DNA of 64,000 bases from CABZJG01 sp902512685 (GCA_051201605.1 CP179201.1:1178001-1242000), one strand, 5' to 3'; shown: positions 29,301-37,424, counted from the stretch's first letter. The notes: a model not told the origin generated them from the sequence alone. Made by a program: numbers and translations.

Positions 29301-32300
29301 CCGTGATTTGATCATCACCAGCTCCACTAGATACAACAGCAGACTTAGCCAAAGCACTAACATCAACCGCATCATTACCCGATCCAAAATTTAAGCTTAA
29401 TGCGCCCGCACCAGATGCTGTTGCAGAGTTAGCCCCAAAAGATGCAGTATTATCCCCATCTGAAAAGGTTATTGACTCAATATTTGAAACGCTAGCAAAA
29501 TCAGCGTCATCAACATCAGTCATGCCATTTTGAGTGAATCTTATTGTATCCGTACCAGCCCCGCCATCAACACGAATGTCGCCAGCCAGATCAGCACCCG
29601 ATACAAAGTTCAAGGTGTCATCGGCATCACCACCCGTAATAGTATCTGCCTGTGTACTGCCTGTGATGTTAAATGAGCCATCTGTCTCCGCAGAGCCATC
29701 CCATGTCAGCGAATTAGTGCCCGTAAGAGAAGCTGCCGTAACCGTTAATGTCTGACCATTGCCAACAAGTGTATCAACAGTCGTCACAACCGTCGCCGCA
29801 TCTCCAAGCGTCACTGTCTCAATATTCGTAACACCATCAAGATCAGAGGTTGCTACGCCGCTATCCGTAAACCGGAGCTCATCCGTACCTGCACCACCAT
29901 CAAGCGTATCCGCAGAGGTCAGGTTCGTGCCAAGTATAATTGTATCCGCATCGTTACCACTAGATATCGTATCGTTCCAAGAACCACCCGTAATAGTATC
30001 TGCCTGTGCACTGCCTGTGATGTTAAATGAGCCATCTGTCTCCGCAGAGCCATCCCATGTCAGCGAATTAGGGTCCGTAAGAGAAGCTGCCGTAACCGTT
30101 AATGTCTGACCATTGCCAACAAGTGTATCAACAGTCGTCACAGCCGTCGCCGCATCTCCAAGTGTCACTGTCTCAATATTCGTAACACCATCAAGATCAG
30201 AGGTTGCTACGCCGCTATCCGTAAACTGGAGCTCATCCGTACCTTCACCACCATCAAGCGCATCCGCAGAGGTCAGGTTCGTGCCAAGTATAATCGTATC
30301 AGCATCGTTACCACTAGATATCGTGTCATCCCCAGAACCAGAAGTAATTGTATCCGCATCATCACCACTAGATATCGTATCGTTCCGAGAACCACCCGTA
30401 ATAGTATCTGCCTGTGCACTGCCTGTGATGTTAAATGAGCCATCTGTCTCCGCAGAGCCATCCCATGTCAGCGAATTAATGCCCGTAAGAGAAGCGGCCG
30501 TAACCGTTAATGTCTGACCATTGCCAACAAGTGTATCAACAGTCGTCACAACCGTCGCCGCATCTCCAAGTGTCACTGTCTCAATATTCGTAACACCATC
30601 AAGATCAGAGGTTGCTACGCCGCTATCCGTAAACCGGAGCTCATCCGTACCTTCACCACCATCAAGCGCATCCGCAGAGGTCAGGTTCGTGCCAAGTATA
30701 ATCGTATCAGCATCGTTACCACTAGATATCGTGTCATCCCCAGAACCAGAAGTAATTGTATCCGCATCATCACCACTAGATATCGTATCGTTCCGAGAAC
30801 CACCCGTAATAGTATCTGCCTGTGTACTGCCTGTGATGTTAAATGAGCCATCTGTCTCCGCAGAGCCATCCCATGTCAGCGAATTAGGGCCCGTAAGAGA
30901 AGCAGCCGTAACCGTTAATGTCTGACCATTGCCAACAAGTGTATCAACAGTCGTCACAACCGTCGCCGCATCTCCAAGTGTCACTGTCTCAATATTCGTA
31001 ACACCATCAAGATCAGAGGTTGCTACGCCGCTATCCGTAAACCGGAGCTCATCCGTACCTTCACCACCATCAAGCGCATCCGTAGAAGTCAGGTTCGTGC
31101 CAAGTATAATTGTATCCGCATCATCACCACCCGTAATAGTATCTGCCTGTGTACTGCCTGTGATGTTAAATGAGCCATCTATCTCCGCAGAGCCATCCCA
31201 TGTCAGCGAATTAGTGCCCGTAAGAGAAGCTGCCGTAACCGTTAATGTCTGACCATTGCCAACAAGTGTATCAACAGTCGTCACAACCGTCGCCGCATCT
31301 CCAAGCGTCACTGTCTCAATATTCGTAACACCATCAAGATCAGAGGTTGCTACGCCGCTATCCGTAAACCGGAGCTCATCCGTACCTGCACCACCATCAA
31401 GCGTATCCGCAGAGGTCAGGTTCGTGCCAAGTATAATCGTATCAGCATCGTTACCACTAGATATCGTATCGTTCCGAGAACCACCCGTAATAGTATCTGC
31501 CTGTGTACTGCCTGTGATGTTAAATGAGCCATCTGTCTCCGCAGAGCCATCCCATGTCAGCGAATTAGTGCCCGTAAGAGAAGCAGCCGTAACCGTTAAT
31601 GTCTGACCATTGCCAACAAGTGTATCAACAGTCGTCACAACCGTCGCCGCATCTCCAAGTGTCACTGTCTCAATATTCGTAACACCATCAAGATCAGAGG
31701 TTGCTACGCCACTATCCGTAAACCGGAGCTCATCCGTACCTGCACCACCATCAAGCATATCCGTAGAAGTCAGGTTCGTGCCAAGTATAATTGTATCCGC
31801 ATCATCACCGCCGGATATCGTATCGTTCCGAGAACCACCTGTAATAGTATCTGCCTGTGTACTGCCTGTGATGTTAAATGAGCCATCTGTCTCCGCAGAG
31901 CCATCCCATGTCAGCGAATTAGTGCCCGTAAGAGAAGCAGCCGTAACCGTTAATGTCTGACCATTGCCAACAAGTGTATCAACAGTCGTCACAACCGTCG
32001 CCGCATCTCCAAGCGTCACTGTCTCAATATTCGTAACACCATCAAGATCAGAGGTTGCTACGCCGCTATCCGTAAACCGGAGCTCATCCGTACCTGCACC
32101 ACCATCAAGCGTATCCGCAGAGGTCAGGTTCGTGCCAAGTATAATTGTATCCGCATCGTTACCACTAGATATCGTATCGTTCCAAGAACCACCCGTAATA
32201 GTATCTGCCTGTGCACTGCCTGTGATGTTAAATGAGCCACCTGTCTCCGCAGAGCCATCCCATGTCAGCGAATTAGTGCCCGTAAGAGAAGCTGCCGTAA

Positions 32301-35300
32301 CCGTTAATGTCTGACCATTGCCAACAAGTGTATCAACAGTCGTCACAACCGTCGCCGCATCTCCAAGTGTCACTGTCTCAATATTCGTAACACCATCAAG
32401 ATCAGAGGTTGCTACGCCGCTATCCGTAAACCGGAGCTCATCCGTACCTGCACCACCATCAAGCGTATCCGCAGAGGTCAGGTTCGTGCCAAGTATAATT
32501 GTATCCGCATCGTTACCACTAGATATCGTATCGTTCCAAGAACCACCCGTAATAGTATCTGCCTGTGTACTGCCTGTGATGTTAAATGAGCCATCTGTCT
32601 CCGCAGAGCCATCCCATGTCAGCGAATTAGTGCCCGTAAGAGAAGCAGCCATAACCGTTAATGTCTGACCATTGCCAACAAGTGTATCAACAGTCGTCAC
32701 AGCCGTCGCCGCATCTCCAAGTGTCACTGTCTCAATATTCGTAACACCATCAAGATCAGAGGTTGCTACGCCACTATCCGTAAACCGGAGCTCATCAGAT
32801 TCATCACCGCCATCAATAGTGTCTGCAGAGGTTAAGTTGCGGGCTAAAATAATTATATCAGAGCCTACATGGCCATAAATGCCATCTTTTCCATCGCCAG
32901 CAACCAAGATATCAGCACCCGCTCCACCTTGAATAATGTCATCGGCATCACCACCCGTAATAGTATCTGCCTGTGTACTGCCTGTGATGTTAAATGAGCC
33001 ATCTATCTCCGCAGAGCCATCCCATGTCAGCGAATTAATGCCCGTAAGAGAAGCTGCCGTAACCGTTAATGTCTGACCATTGCCAACAAGTGTATCAACA
33101 GTCGTCACAACCGTCGCCGCATCTCCAAGTGTCACTGTCTCAATATTCGTAACACCATCAAGATCAGAGGTTGCTACGCCACTATCCGTAAACCGGAGCT
33201 CATCCGTACCTGCACCACCATCAAGCATATCCGTAGAAGTCAGGTTCGTGCCAAGTATAATTGTATCAACACCAGCTCCACTAGATACAACAGCAGACTT
33301 AGCCAAAGCACTAACATCAACCGCATCATTACCCGATCCAAAATTTAAGCTTAATGCGCCCGCACCAGATGCTGTTGCAGAGTTAGCCCCAAAAGATGCA
33401 GTATTATCCCCATCTGAAAAGGTTATTGACTCAATATTTGAAACGCTAGCAAAATCAGCGTCATCAACATCAGTCATGCCATTTTGAGTGAATCTTATTG
33501 TATCCGTACCAGCCCCGCCATCAACACGAATGTCGCCAGCCAGATCAGCACCCGATACAAAGTTCAAGGTGTCATCGTCATGACCACCCAAAACGATATC
33601 TACACCAGCACCACCACTCAAAGTATCAGCTCCGGCACCGCCGGATATCGTATCGTTCCGAGAACCACCCGTAATAGTATCTGCCCGTGCACTGCCTGTG
33701 ATGTTAAATGAGCCATCTGTCTCCGCAGAGCCATCCCATGTCAGCGAATTAGTGCCCGTAAGAGAAGCAGCCGTAACCGTTAATGTCTGACCATTGCCAA
33801 CAAGTGTATCAACAGTCGTCACAGCCGTCGCCGCATCTCCAAGCGTCACTGTCTCAATATTCGTAACACCATCAAGATCAGAGGTTGCTACACCGCTATC
33901 CGTAAACCGGAGCTCATCCGTACCTGCACCACCATCAAGCGCATCCGTAGAAGTCAGGTTCGTGCCAAGTATAATTGTATCCGCATCATCACCACCCGTA
34001 ATAGTATCTGCCTGTGTACTGCCTGTGATGTTAAATGAGCCATCTGTCTCCGCAGAGCCATCCCATGTCAGCGAATTAGTGCCCGTAAGAGAAGCAGCCA
34101 TAACCGTTAATGTCTGACCATTGCCAACAAGTGTATCAACAGTCGTCACAACCGTCGCCGCATCTCCAAGTGTCACTGTCTCAATATTCGTAACACCATC
34201 AAGATCAGAGGTTGCTACGCCGCTATCCGTAAACCGGAGCTCATCCGTACCTGCACCACCATCAAGCGTATCCGCAGAGGTCAGGTTCGTGCCAAGTATA
34301 ATTGTATCCGCATCATCACCACTAGATATCGTGTCATCCCCAAAACCAGAAGTAATTGTATCCGCATCACCACCACTAGATATCGTATCGTTCCGAGAAC
34401 CACCTGTAATAGTATCTGCCTGTGCACTGCCTGTGATGTTAAATGAGCCATCTGTCTCCGCAGAGCCATCCCATGTCAGCGAATTAGTGCCCGTAAGAGA
34501 AGCTGCCGTAACCGTTAATGTCTGACCATTGCCAACAAGTGTATCAACAGTTGTCACAGCCGTCGCCGCATCTCCAAGTGTCACGGTCTCAATATTCGTA
34601 ACACCATCAAGATCAGAGGTTGCTACGCCGCTATCCGTAAACGATAATGTGTCAACACCATCACCACCATCAACATGATCGCTTGACCCCAAGTATACTC
34701 CTAAAACAATTGTGTCATCTCCAGAATTTGCTACAATAGTATCACTTCCATCCATTGGAATTATCGTATCGGATTTCTGACTTCCAATTATTTGATCGGA
34801 GCCTGCTCCAGTGTTGATATACGTGCTTTTGCTGAGGTTATTCACGTCAACTATGTCGTTTCCTATTCCGGATGTGATACCAAAAATTACCGAGGCGATC
34901 GCGTCAGAGGTATTTACGCCAAATGAAGCGTTATTATTTCCATTCGAAAAAACTACAGTCTCTATGTTTGTGACTTCGGCAAAGTCACTGTCCTCGACCA
35001 AAACACCTTCAGCCGTGAAACTAATAATATCAGTACCCGTACCCCCATCAACTTTTAAATCATTAGAAAGGCTTTCTGCAGATGCGAACTTGAGAATGTC
35101 ATCCCCATTACCACCATCTAAAATATCCGCACCGTCACCACCGGTTATTATATCATCGTCACCTCCGCCTGTGATGGTGTCTGAACCAGAACCGCCAGCC
35201 AAAGTATCATTTCCAGCGCCACCCATCATAATATCATCGCCTGCGCCCCCATCAATTATATCATTGTTAGGTGTTTGGCCTCCAATCAATAAATCATCAT

Positions 35301-36591
35301 GAGCACTACCATAAATTATAAAATCACCATCAAGCTCCGAACTACCATCAAAAATTAATCCCTGATCGCTGTTCAAACTACGGGCATCAATTTCTATCGT
35401 ATCACCAGCTGAAATAAGGCTATCGGGAGCTTCTAAATTTACTCCACTTGTAATATTTTCTGACAATATAATTCTTTGAATATTGGAAATGTTTTTTAGA
35501 CTTATTGGTTCAGCAGATGAAACGTTGATACTCAGGGTGTTGAACCCCTCTCCACCATCTACTATTTGGCCCTCACCCTCCCATGTAATTTGGTCATCTC
35601 CATCGAAAACAGTATCGTTAATACTTTGTTCACCTTTTTCACTTTTTCCTGCAAATGCTAAGGCACCGGCTCCACCAGAAACAAGGTAAATCAGCCCCCC
35701 CCCTGCTCCATCTGCACTATCGTGAACATCTGCCCATACTTTCGGCCTTTGAGAAATTTCCTCTAGAACTTGTTTATTGAGGAAAACCTTATCTCCCTTC
35801 AGCTCAACCCCATATCCTTGAACCAGAAGAACTTCGCCACTTTCAAGAGTGATCTCGAAACCGGCACCCTCATACGAAATTAAGCTTTTTACATTTTCAA
35901 TTTCTACAAACTTTTTATTTGAATACTGTTTTGGTAATTCTTGCGAGAAACAACCCACTAAACTTGGAAAACTAAAATCCTTTCCAACCTTAGCTGCAAC
36001 ACTTGGTAAATTGGACTCAAGCCACTCCCGACTTATAATGATTTTATCTTCAAAAACTGAAAAGTGCTGGGGATATAAAGCAATGCTGCTACCGTCAAGA
36101 AGTTCAATAGCGATGGCCCCACCCGGAATAAGTTTAGCTTCTTCAATGCCGGGTATGTTCGATTGGAGAAAAGTTAAAACTGACTGACGAGCAGATCCTA
36201 CTTGTTGAATACAAATTTCAAAAGCTACGTAATCTCCGTTTTGTGTTTTTGGATTGGAAACCAAAAAAGGCGCATTCTTTATCAACCAATCTTGACTTGC
36301 TGCAACCACACCACCCTCTAAAAAAAAAGTTGATTCCTTTGGGACCTTAGCCCAGTTCCCATTTATTAGTTTAAGCCAAAACTCTCCATTTTTCTGCTCC
36401 ACAGCAAAAGCAACCAAGTCTGACTGTGGTATGAAATATGAAGCCTTGCTTTCATTGGCTACTGACTGTTTCGCGGCTAGAGCACTGGAAAATAACACCA
36501 AACCTGCATTAAAACCGGTTCCTCTTAGACTCTTTGTCTCCATCTTTGATAACAACTGATGTAAAAAAAAATTATAAAGTCTTTGTTTCAT
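20383..36591 (-). CDS. Giant RTX-like repeat protein (about 5,400 residues), putative surface adhesin
   Basis: From the ATG at 36591, preceded by AAAGGG, the product is 5,402 residues. Residues 1-290 are unique and include three degenerate beta-rich repeats. Near 294-312 is a Gly/Ala-rich hydrophobic stretch (GGGLIYLVSGGAGALAFAG). A short classical RTX array (GGAGNDTLAGGSGSD type) lies near 440-500. From about 650 to 5,250 the protein is a tandem array of a roughly 109-136-residue module (ILGTNLTSADTLDGGAGTDE ... TNIETVTLGDAATAV ... WDGSAETDGSFNITGS), 33 copies, with six copies of a second module (ADLAGDIRVDGGAGTDTIRF) and three of a third (GKDGIYGHVGSDIIILARNL). The last 150 residues have a VVDFASGQDKFYF ... 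ILTASDFI end like type I secretion substrates. Lysine is very rare, so the protein is strongly acidic. No HlyB/HlyD/TolC genes are nearby. It resembles LapA/BapA-type giant adhesins in layout, not in recognisable sequence. Confidence 0.85.
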   Translation of the reverse strand: MKQRLYNFFLHQLLSKMETKSLRGTGFNAGLVLFSSALAAKQSVANESKASYFIPQSDLVAFAVEQKNGEFWLKLINGNWAKVPKESTFFLEGGVVAASQDWLIKNAPFLVSNPKTQNGDYVAFEICIQQVGSARQSVLTFLQSNIPGIEEAKLIPGGAIAIELLDGSSIALYPQHFSVFEDKIIISREWLESNLPSVAAKVGKDFSFPSLVGCFSQELPKQYSNKKFVEIENVKSLISYEGAGFEITLESGEVLLVQGYGVELKGDKVFLNKQVLEEISQRPKVWADVHDSADGAGGGLIYLVSGGAGALAFAGKSEKGEQSINDTVFDGDDQITWEGEGQIVDGGEGFNTLSINVSSAEPISLKNISNIQRIILSENITSGVNLEAPDSLISAGDTIEIDARSLNSDQGLIFDGSSELDGDFIIYGSAHDDLLIGGQTPNNDIIDGGAGDDIMMGGAGNDTLAGGSGSDTITGGGDDDIITGGDGADILDGGNGDDILKFASAESLSNDLKVDGGTGTDIISFTAEGVLVEDSDFAEVTNIETVVFSNGNNNASFGVNTSDAIASVIFGITSGIGNDIVDVNNLSKSTYINTGAGSDQIIGSQKSDTIIPMDGSDTIVANSGDDTIVLGVYLGSSDHVDGGDGVDTLSFTDSGVATSDLDGVTNIETVTLGDAATAVTTVDTLVGNGQTLTVTAASLTGTNSLTWDGSAETDGSFNITGSAQADTITGGSRNDTISSGGDADTITSGFGDDTISSGDDADTIILGTNLTSADTLDGGAGTDELRFTDSGVATSDLDGVTNIETVTLGDAATVVTTVDTLVGNGQTLTVMAASLTGTNSLTWDGSAETDGSFNITGSTQADTITGGDDADTIILGTNLTSTDALDGGAGTDELRFTDSGVATSDLDGVTNIETVTLGDAATAVTTVDTLVGNGQTLTVTAASLTGTNSLTWDGSAETDGSFNITGSARADTITGGSRNDTISGGAGADTLSGGAGVDIVLGGHDDDTLNFVSGADLAGDIRVDGGAGTDTIRFTQNGMTDVDDADFASVSNIESITFSDGDNTASFGANSATASGAGALSLNFGSGNDAVDVSALAKSAVVSSGAGVDTIILGTNLTSTDMLDGGAGTDELRFTDSGVATSDLDGVTNIETVTLGDAATVVTTVDTLVGNGQTLTVTAASLTGINSLTWDGSAEIDGSFNITGSTQADTITGGDADDIIQGGAGADILVAGDGKDGIYGHVGSDIIILARNLTSADTIDGGDESDELRFTDSGVATSDLDGVTNIETVTLGDAATAVTTVDTLVGNGQTLTVMAASLTGTNSLTWDGSAETDGSFNITGSTQADTITGGSWNDTISSGNDADTIILGTNLTSADTLDGGAGTDELRFTDSGVATSDLDGVTNIETVTLGDAATVVTTVDTLVGNGQTLTVTAASLTGTNSLTWDGSAETGGSFNITGSAQADTITGGSWNDTISSGNDADTIILGTNLTSADTLDGGAGTDELRFTDSGVATSDLDGVTNIETVTLGDAATVVTTVDTLVGNGQTLTVTAASLTGTNSLTWDGSAETDGSFNITGSTQADTITGGSRNDTISGGDDADTIILGTNLTSTDMLDGGAGTDELRFTDSGVATSDLDGVTNIETVTLGDAATVVTTVDTLVGNGQTLTVTAASLTGTNSLTWDGSAETDGSFNITGSTQADTITGGSRNDTISSGNDADTIILGTNLTSADTLDGGAGTDELRFTDSGVATSDLDGVTNIETVTLGDAATVVTTVDTLVGNGQTLTVTAASLTGTNSLTWDGSAEIDGSFNITGSTQADTITGGDDADTIILGTNLTSTDALDGGEGTDELRFTDSGVATSDLDGVTNIETVTLGDAATVVTTVDTLVGNGQTLTVTAASLTGPNSLTWDGSAETDGSFNITGSTQADTITGGSRNDTISSGDDADTITSGSGDDTISSGNDADTIILGTNLTSADALDGGEGTDELRFTDSGVATSDLDGVTNIETVTLGDAATVVTTVDTLVGNGQTLTVTAASLTGINSLTWDGSAETDGSFNITGSAQADTITGGSRNDTISSGDDADTITSGSGDDTISSGNDADTIILGTNLTSADALDGGEGTDELQFTDSGVATSDLDGVTNIETVTLGDAATAVTTVDTLVGNGQTLTVTAASLTDPNSLTWDGSAETDGSFNITGSAQADTITGGSWNDTISSGNDADTIILGTNLTSADTLDGGAGTDELRFTDSGVATSDLDGVTNIETVTLGDAATVVTTVDTLVGNGQTLTVTAASLTGTNSLTWDGSAETDGSFNITGSTQADTITGGDADDTLNFVSGADLAGDIRVDGGAGTDTIRFTQNGMTDVDDADFASVSNIESITFSDGDNTASFGANSATASGAGALSLNFGSGNDAVDVSALAKSAVVSSGAGDDQITGSGLADTIILGTNLTSADTLDGGAGTDELRFTDSGVATSDLDGVTNIETVTLGDAATAVTTVDTLVGNGQTLTVTAASLTGTNSLTWDGSAETDGSFNITGSAQADTITGGSWNDTISSGDDADTIILGTNLTSADTLDGGAGTDELRFTDSGVATSDLDGVTNIETVTLGDAATVVTTVDTLVGNGQTLTVMAASLTGTNSLTWDGSAETDGSFNITGSTQADTITGGDADDTLNFVSGADLAGDIRVDGGAGTDTIRFTQNGMTDVDDADFASVSNIESITFSDGDNTASFGANSATASGAGALSLNFGSGNDAVDVSALAKSAVVSSGAGVDTIILGTNLTSMDMLDGGAGTDELRFTDSGVATSDLDGVTNIETVTLGDAATVVTTVDTLVGNGQTLTVTAASLTGTNSLTWDGSAETDGSFNITGSTQADTITGGSRNDTIILGTNLTSTDALDGGAGTDELRFTDSGVATSDLDGVTNIETVTLGDAATVVTTVDTLVGNGQTLTVTAASLTGTNSLTWDGSAETGGSFNITGSTQADTITGGDADDTLNFVSGADLAGDIRVDGGAGTDTIRFTQNGMTDVDDADFASVSNIESITFSDGDNTASFGANSATASGAGALSLNFGSGNDAVDVSALAKSAVVSSGAGVDTIILGTNLTSMDMLDGGAGMDELRFTDSGVATSDLDGVTNIETVTLGDAATVVTTVDTLVGNGQTLTVTAASLTGTNSLTWDGSAETDGSFNITGSTQADTITGGSRNDTIILGTNLTSTDALDGGAGTDELRFTDSGVATSDLDGVTNIETVTLGDAATVVTTVDTLVGNGQTLTVTAASLTGTNSLTWDGSAETGGSFNITGSAQADTITGGSRNDTISSGDDADTITSGSGDDTISSGNDADTIILGTNLTSADTLDGGAGTDELRFTDSGVATSDLDGVTNIETVTLGDAATAVTTVDTLVGNGQTLTVTAASLMGANSLTWDGSAETDGSFNITGSAQADTITGGSRNDTISSGDDADTIILGTNLTSTDMLDGGAGTDELRFTDSGVATSDLDGVTNIETVTLGDAATAVTTVDTLVGNGQTLTVMAASLTGTNSLTWDGSAETDGSFNITGSTQADTITGGDDADTIILGTNLTSTDALDGGAGTDELRFTDSGVATSDLDGVTNIETVTLGDAATVVTTVDTLVGNGQTLTVTAASLTGINSLIWDGSAETDGSFNITGSAQADTITGGSQNDTIILGTNLTSADMLDGGEGTDELRFTDSGVATSDLDGVTNIETVTLGDAATAVTTVDTLVGNGQTLTVTAASLTDPNSLIWDGSAETDGSFNITGSTQADTITGGSRNDTIILGTNLTSADTLDGGAGTDELRFTDSGVATSDLDGVTNIETVTLGDAATAVTTVDTLVGNGQTLTVTAASLTGTNSLTWDGSAETDGSFNITGSTQADTITGGDDADTIILGTNLTSTDALDGGAGTDELRFTDSGVATSDLDGVTNIETVTLGDAATVVTTVDTLVGNGQTLTVTAASLTGINSLTWDGSAEIDGSFNITGSTQADTITGGDADDIIQGGAGADILVAGDGKDGIYGHVGSDIIILARNLTSADTIDGGDESDELRFTDSGVATSDLDGVTNIETVTLGDAATVVTTVDTLVGNGQTLTVTAASLTGTNSLTWDGSAETDGSFNITGSAQADTITGGSRNDTISGGAGADTLSGGAGVDIVLGGHDDDTLNFVSGADLAGDIRVDGGAGTDTIRFTQNGMTDVDDADFASVSNIESITFSDGDNTASFGANSATASGAGALSLNFGSGNDEVDVSALAKSAVVSSGAGDDQITGSGLADTIILGTNLTSADTLDGGAGTDELRFTDSGVATSDLDGVTNIETVTLGDAATAVTTVDTLVGNGQTLTVTAASLMGANSLTWDGSAETDGSFNITGSAQADTITGGSRNDTISGGAGADTLSGGAGVDIVLGGDDADTIILGTNLTSTDMLDGGAGTDELRFTDSGVATSDLDGVTNIETVTLGDAATAVTTVDTLVGNGQTLTVTAASLTGTNSLTWDGSAETDGSFNITGSTQADTITGGSWNDTISSGNDADTIILGTNLTSADTLDGGAGTDELRFTDSGVATSDLDGVTNIETVTLGDAATAVTTVDTLVGNGQTLTVTAASLTGINSLIWDGSAETDGSFNITGSTQADTITGGDDADTIILGTNLTSTDALDGGAGTDELRFTDSGVATSDLDGVTNIETVTLGDAATAVTTVDTLVGNGQTLTVTAASLTGTNSLTWDGSAETDGSFDITGSTQADTITGGDADDIIQGGAGADILVAGDGKDGIYGHVGSDIIILARNLTSADTIDGGDESDELRFTDSGVATSDLDGVTNIETVTLGDAATAVTTVDTLVGNGQTLTVMAASLTGTNSLTWDGSAETDGSFNITGSAQADTITGGSRNDTISGGAGADTLSGGAGVDIVLGGHDDDTLNFVSGADLAGDIRVDGGAGTDTIRFTQNGMTDVDDADFASVSNIESITFSDGDNTASFGANSATASGAGALSLNFGSGNDEVDVSALAKSAVVSSGAGDDQITGSGLADTIILGTNLTSADALDGGAGTDELRFTDSGVATSDLDGVTNIETVTLGDAATVVTTVDTLVGNGQTLTVTAASLTGINSLIWDGSAETDGSFNITGSAQADTITGGSRNDTISGGAGADTLNGGAGVDIVLGGDDADTIILGTNLTSTDMLDGGAGTDELRFTDSGVATSDLDGVTNIETVTLGDAATAVTTVDTLVGNGQTLTVTAASLTGTNSLTWDGSAETDGSFNITGSTQADTITGGSGDDVIVGDVGDDTIVGGLGADIMSGGEDNDIFYFSTGSESTILTMDTVVDFASGQDKFYFYTSPKDVITPSGYISTGTGDLKNDIDEALLSGGVQSDTVVYVVEINGVGEGNYLFYDENGDNVVGLNEIVINLGDNADNILTASDFI
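20960..25190 (-). repeat. Higher-order duplication with 2,238-bp period
   Basis: The block starting at 20960 recurs at 23198 with the same order of steps (408, 741, 408, 327 bp). It shares rare variants such as CCTAGTATA at 21131 and 23369, and the Glu-for-Ala variant in the second module. The match holds for about 2 kb, so a multi-module segment was copied as a unit. Confidence 0.8.
26701..28620 (-). repeat. Near-perfect 960-bp tandem duplication
   Basis: Bases 26701-27660 and 27661-28620 are almost identical over 960 bp (320 codons). Only a handful of differences are visible, for example ATCCATACC against ATCCGTACC and TTGCCCG against TTACCCG. This is probably the youngest duplication in the gene. 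Confidence 0.85.
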
Positions 36592-36641
36592 AAAGCGGCC
36601 CTTTACACAGTTAAATCCATGCAATCGAATATATTGCAAAT

Positions 36642-36673
36642 ATTATACCAATCTGCAATAACGGCAATGTCAA
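36642..36673 (-). promoter_or_regulatory. Candidate promoter of the giant gene, -35 inside an IS end
   Basis: On the minus strand TTGACA (36673-36668) is followed after 20 bases by TATAAT (36647-36642), about 50 bp before the start codon of the giant gene. Both hexamers are consensus, but the spacer is longer than the usual 17. The -35 falls in what looks like the left end of the IS6-family element. A 6-bp inverted repeat (ATTGCA/TGCAAT) brackets the -10 at 36633-36659. Confidence 0.45.
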
Positions 36674-36720
36674 AGTAAATCTCCTTGCCCACAATAGTCT
36701 CGGCAATTAGCTATGCGGCT

Positions 36721-37424
36721 ATGCCTAATCAACTTACATCCCACTATTTTTAAACCAGTCCAGAGATCATCCAGCTGGCAGTCGTGCTGTATGTGAGATT
36801 TCCACTCTCACTGAGAAATGTGGAAGACCTGCTTCATGAGCGTGGAGTAGATGTAAGCTATGATCTGTCCGGTACTGGTGGCACAGGTTTGGTTCTAAGT
36901 TTGCAAGCGAAATTAAAAAGCGAAGAGCAGGGGGCATGCAGTCGAGCAACTGGAAGTGGCACCTTGATGAAGTTTTTGTAAAGATAAATGGCGAAAGACA
37001 TTACCTATGGCGTGCAGTCGATCATGAGGGCGAGGTGCTAGAAAGCTATGTCACCAAAAAGAGAGATAAAAAAGCAGCGCTAAAGTTCATGAAAAAAGCT
37101 ATGCGTCGGTATGGATCGCCCAATGAGATCGCCACAGATAGGCTTCGATCCTACAGTGCAGCAGCAAAAGAGCTGGGCTGTGCAGATAAGCAAGTTACAC
37201 AGCGATGGGCAAATAACCGAGCCGAGAATTCACATCTGCCGTTTCGACGACGTGAAAGAGCGATGCTGCGATTTAGGCGTATGCACAGCCTGCAAAAGTT
37301 CGCTTCAATCCACGCCTCATTTCACAATCACTTCAACTCGCAAAGGTCACTATCAACTCGCAGTACTTTCAAGCTAAACCGCGATGCTGCTCTTACAGAG
37401 TGGCGCTCTCTTATCGCTTCATAG
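36721..37424 (+). pseudogene. IS6-family transposase, inactivated
   Basis: From an ATG at 36721 the frame reads MPNQLTSHYF, then a TAA stop, then TSPEIIQLAVVLYVRFPLSL, the usual IS6/IS26 N-terminus. Near 36862 the reading shifts frame and continues WWHRFGSKFASEIKKRRAGG and on through the DDE domain: WHLDEVFVKINGE with the first Asp, EIATDRLRSYSAA with the second and NRAENSHLPFRRRE with the Glu. It ends at 37424. A nonsense mutation plus a frameshift make it inactive. Possible ends are GGCAATGTCAAAG at 36663 and a partly matching sequence at 37461-37473. Confidence 0.85.

Larger units (their letters stand above)
20840..34640 (-). repeat. Coding tandem-repeat array, 33 near-identical modules
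   Basis: The same roughly 190-bp core recurs 33 times. The step is 327, 354 or 408 bp, and 633, 660, 714 or 741 bp where a second module type is interposed. All steps are multiples of three, so the frame is kept. Copies differ at only a few bases; variants such as GCC/ACC in one codon alternate between copies. Such similarity indicates recent expansion or gene conversion. Confidence 0.93.

Noticed and set aside
20960..34525. Dozens of open frames of 62-135 codons on the plus strand, nearly identical to each other (MPTSVSTVVTAVAASPSV type)
   Set aside because: They are the antisense shadow of the repeated module of the giant gene, recur exactly with it, and have no ribosome binding sites.
20840..34640. 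Regular repeats that might be taken for a CRISPR array
   Set aside because: The unit is 327 bp or longer, is coding and in frame throughout, and the parts between repeats are not unique spacers.
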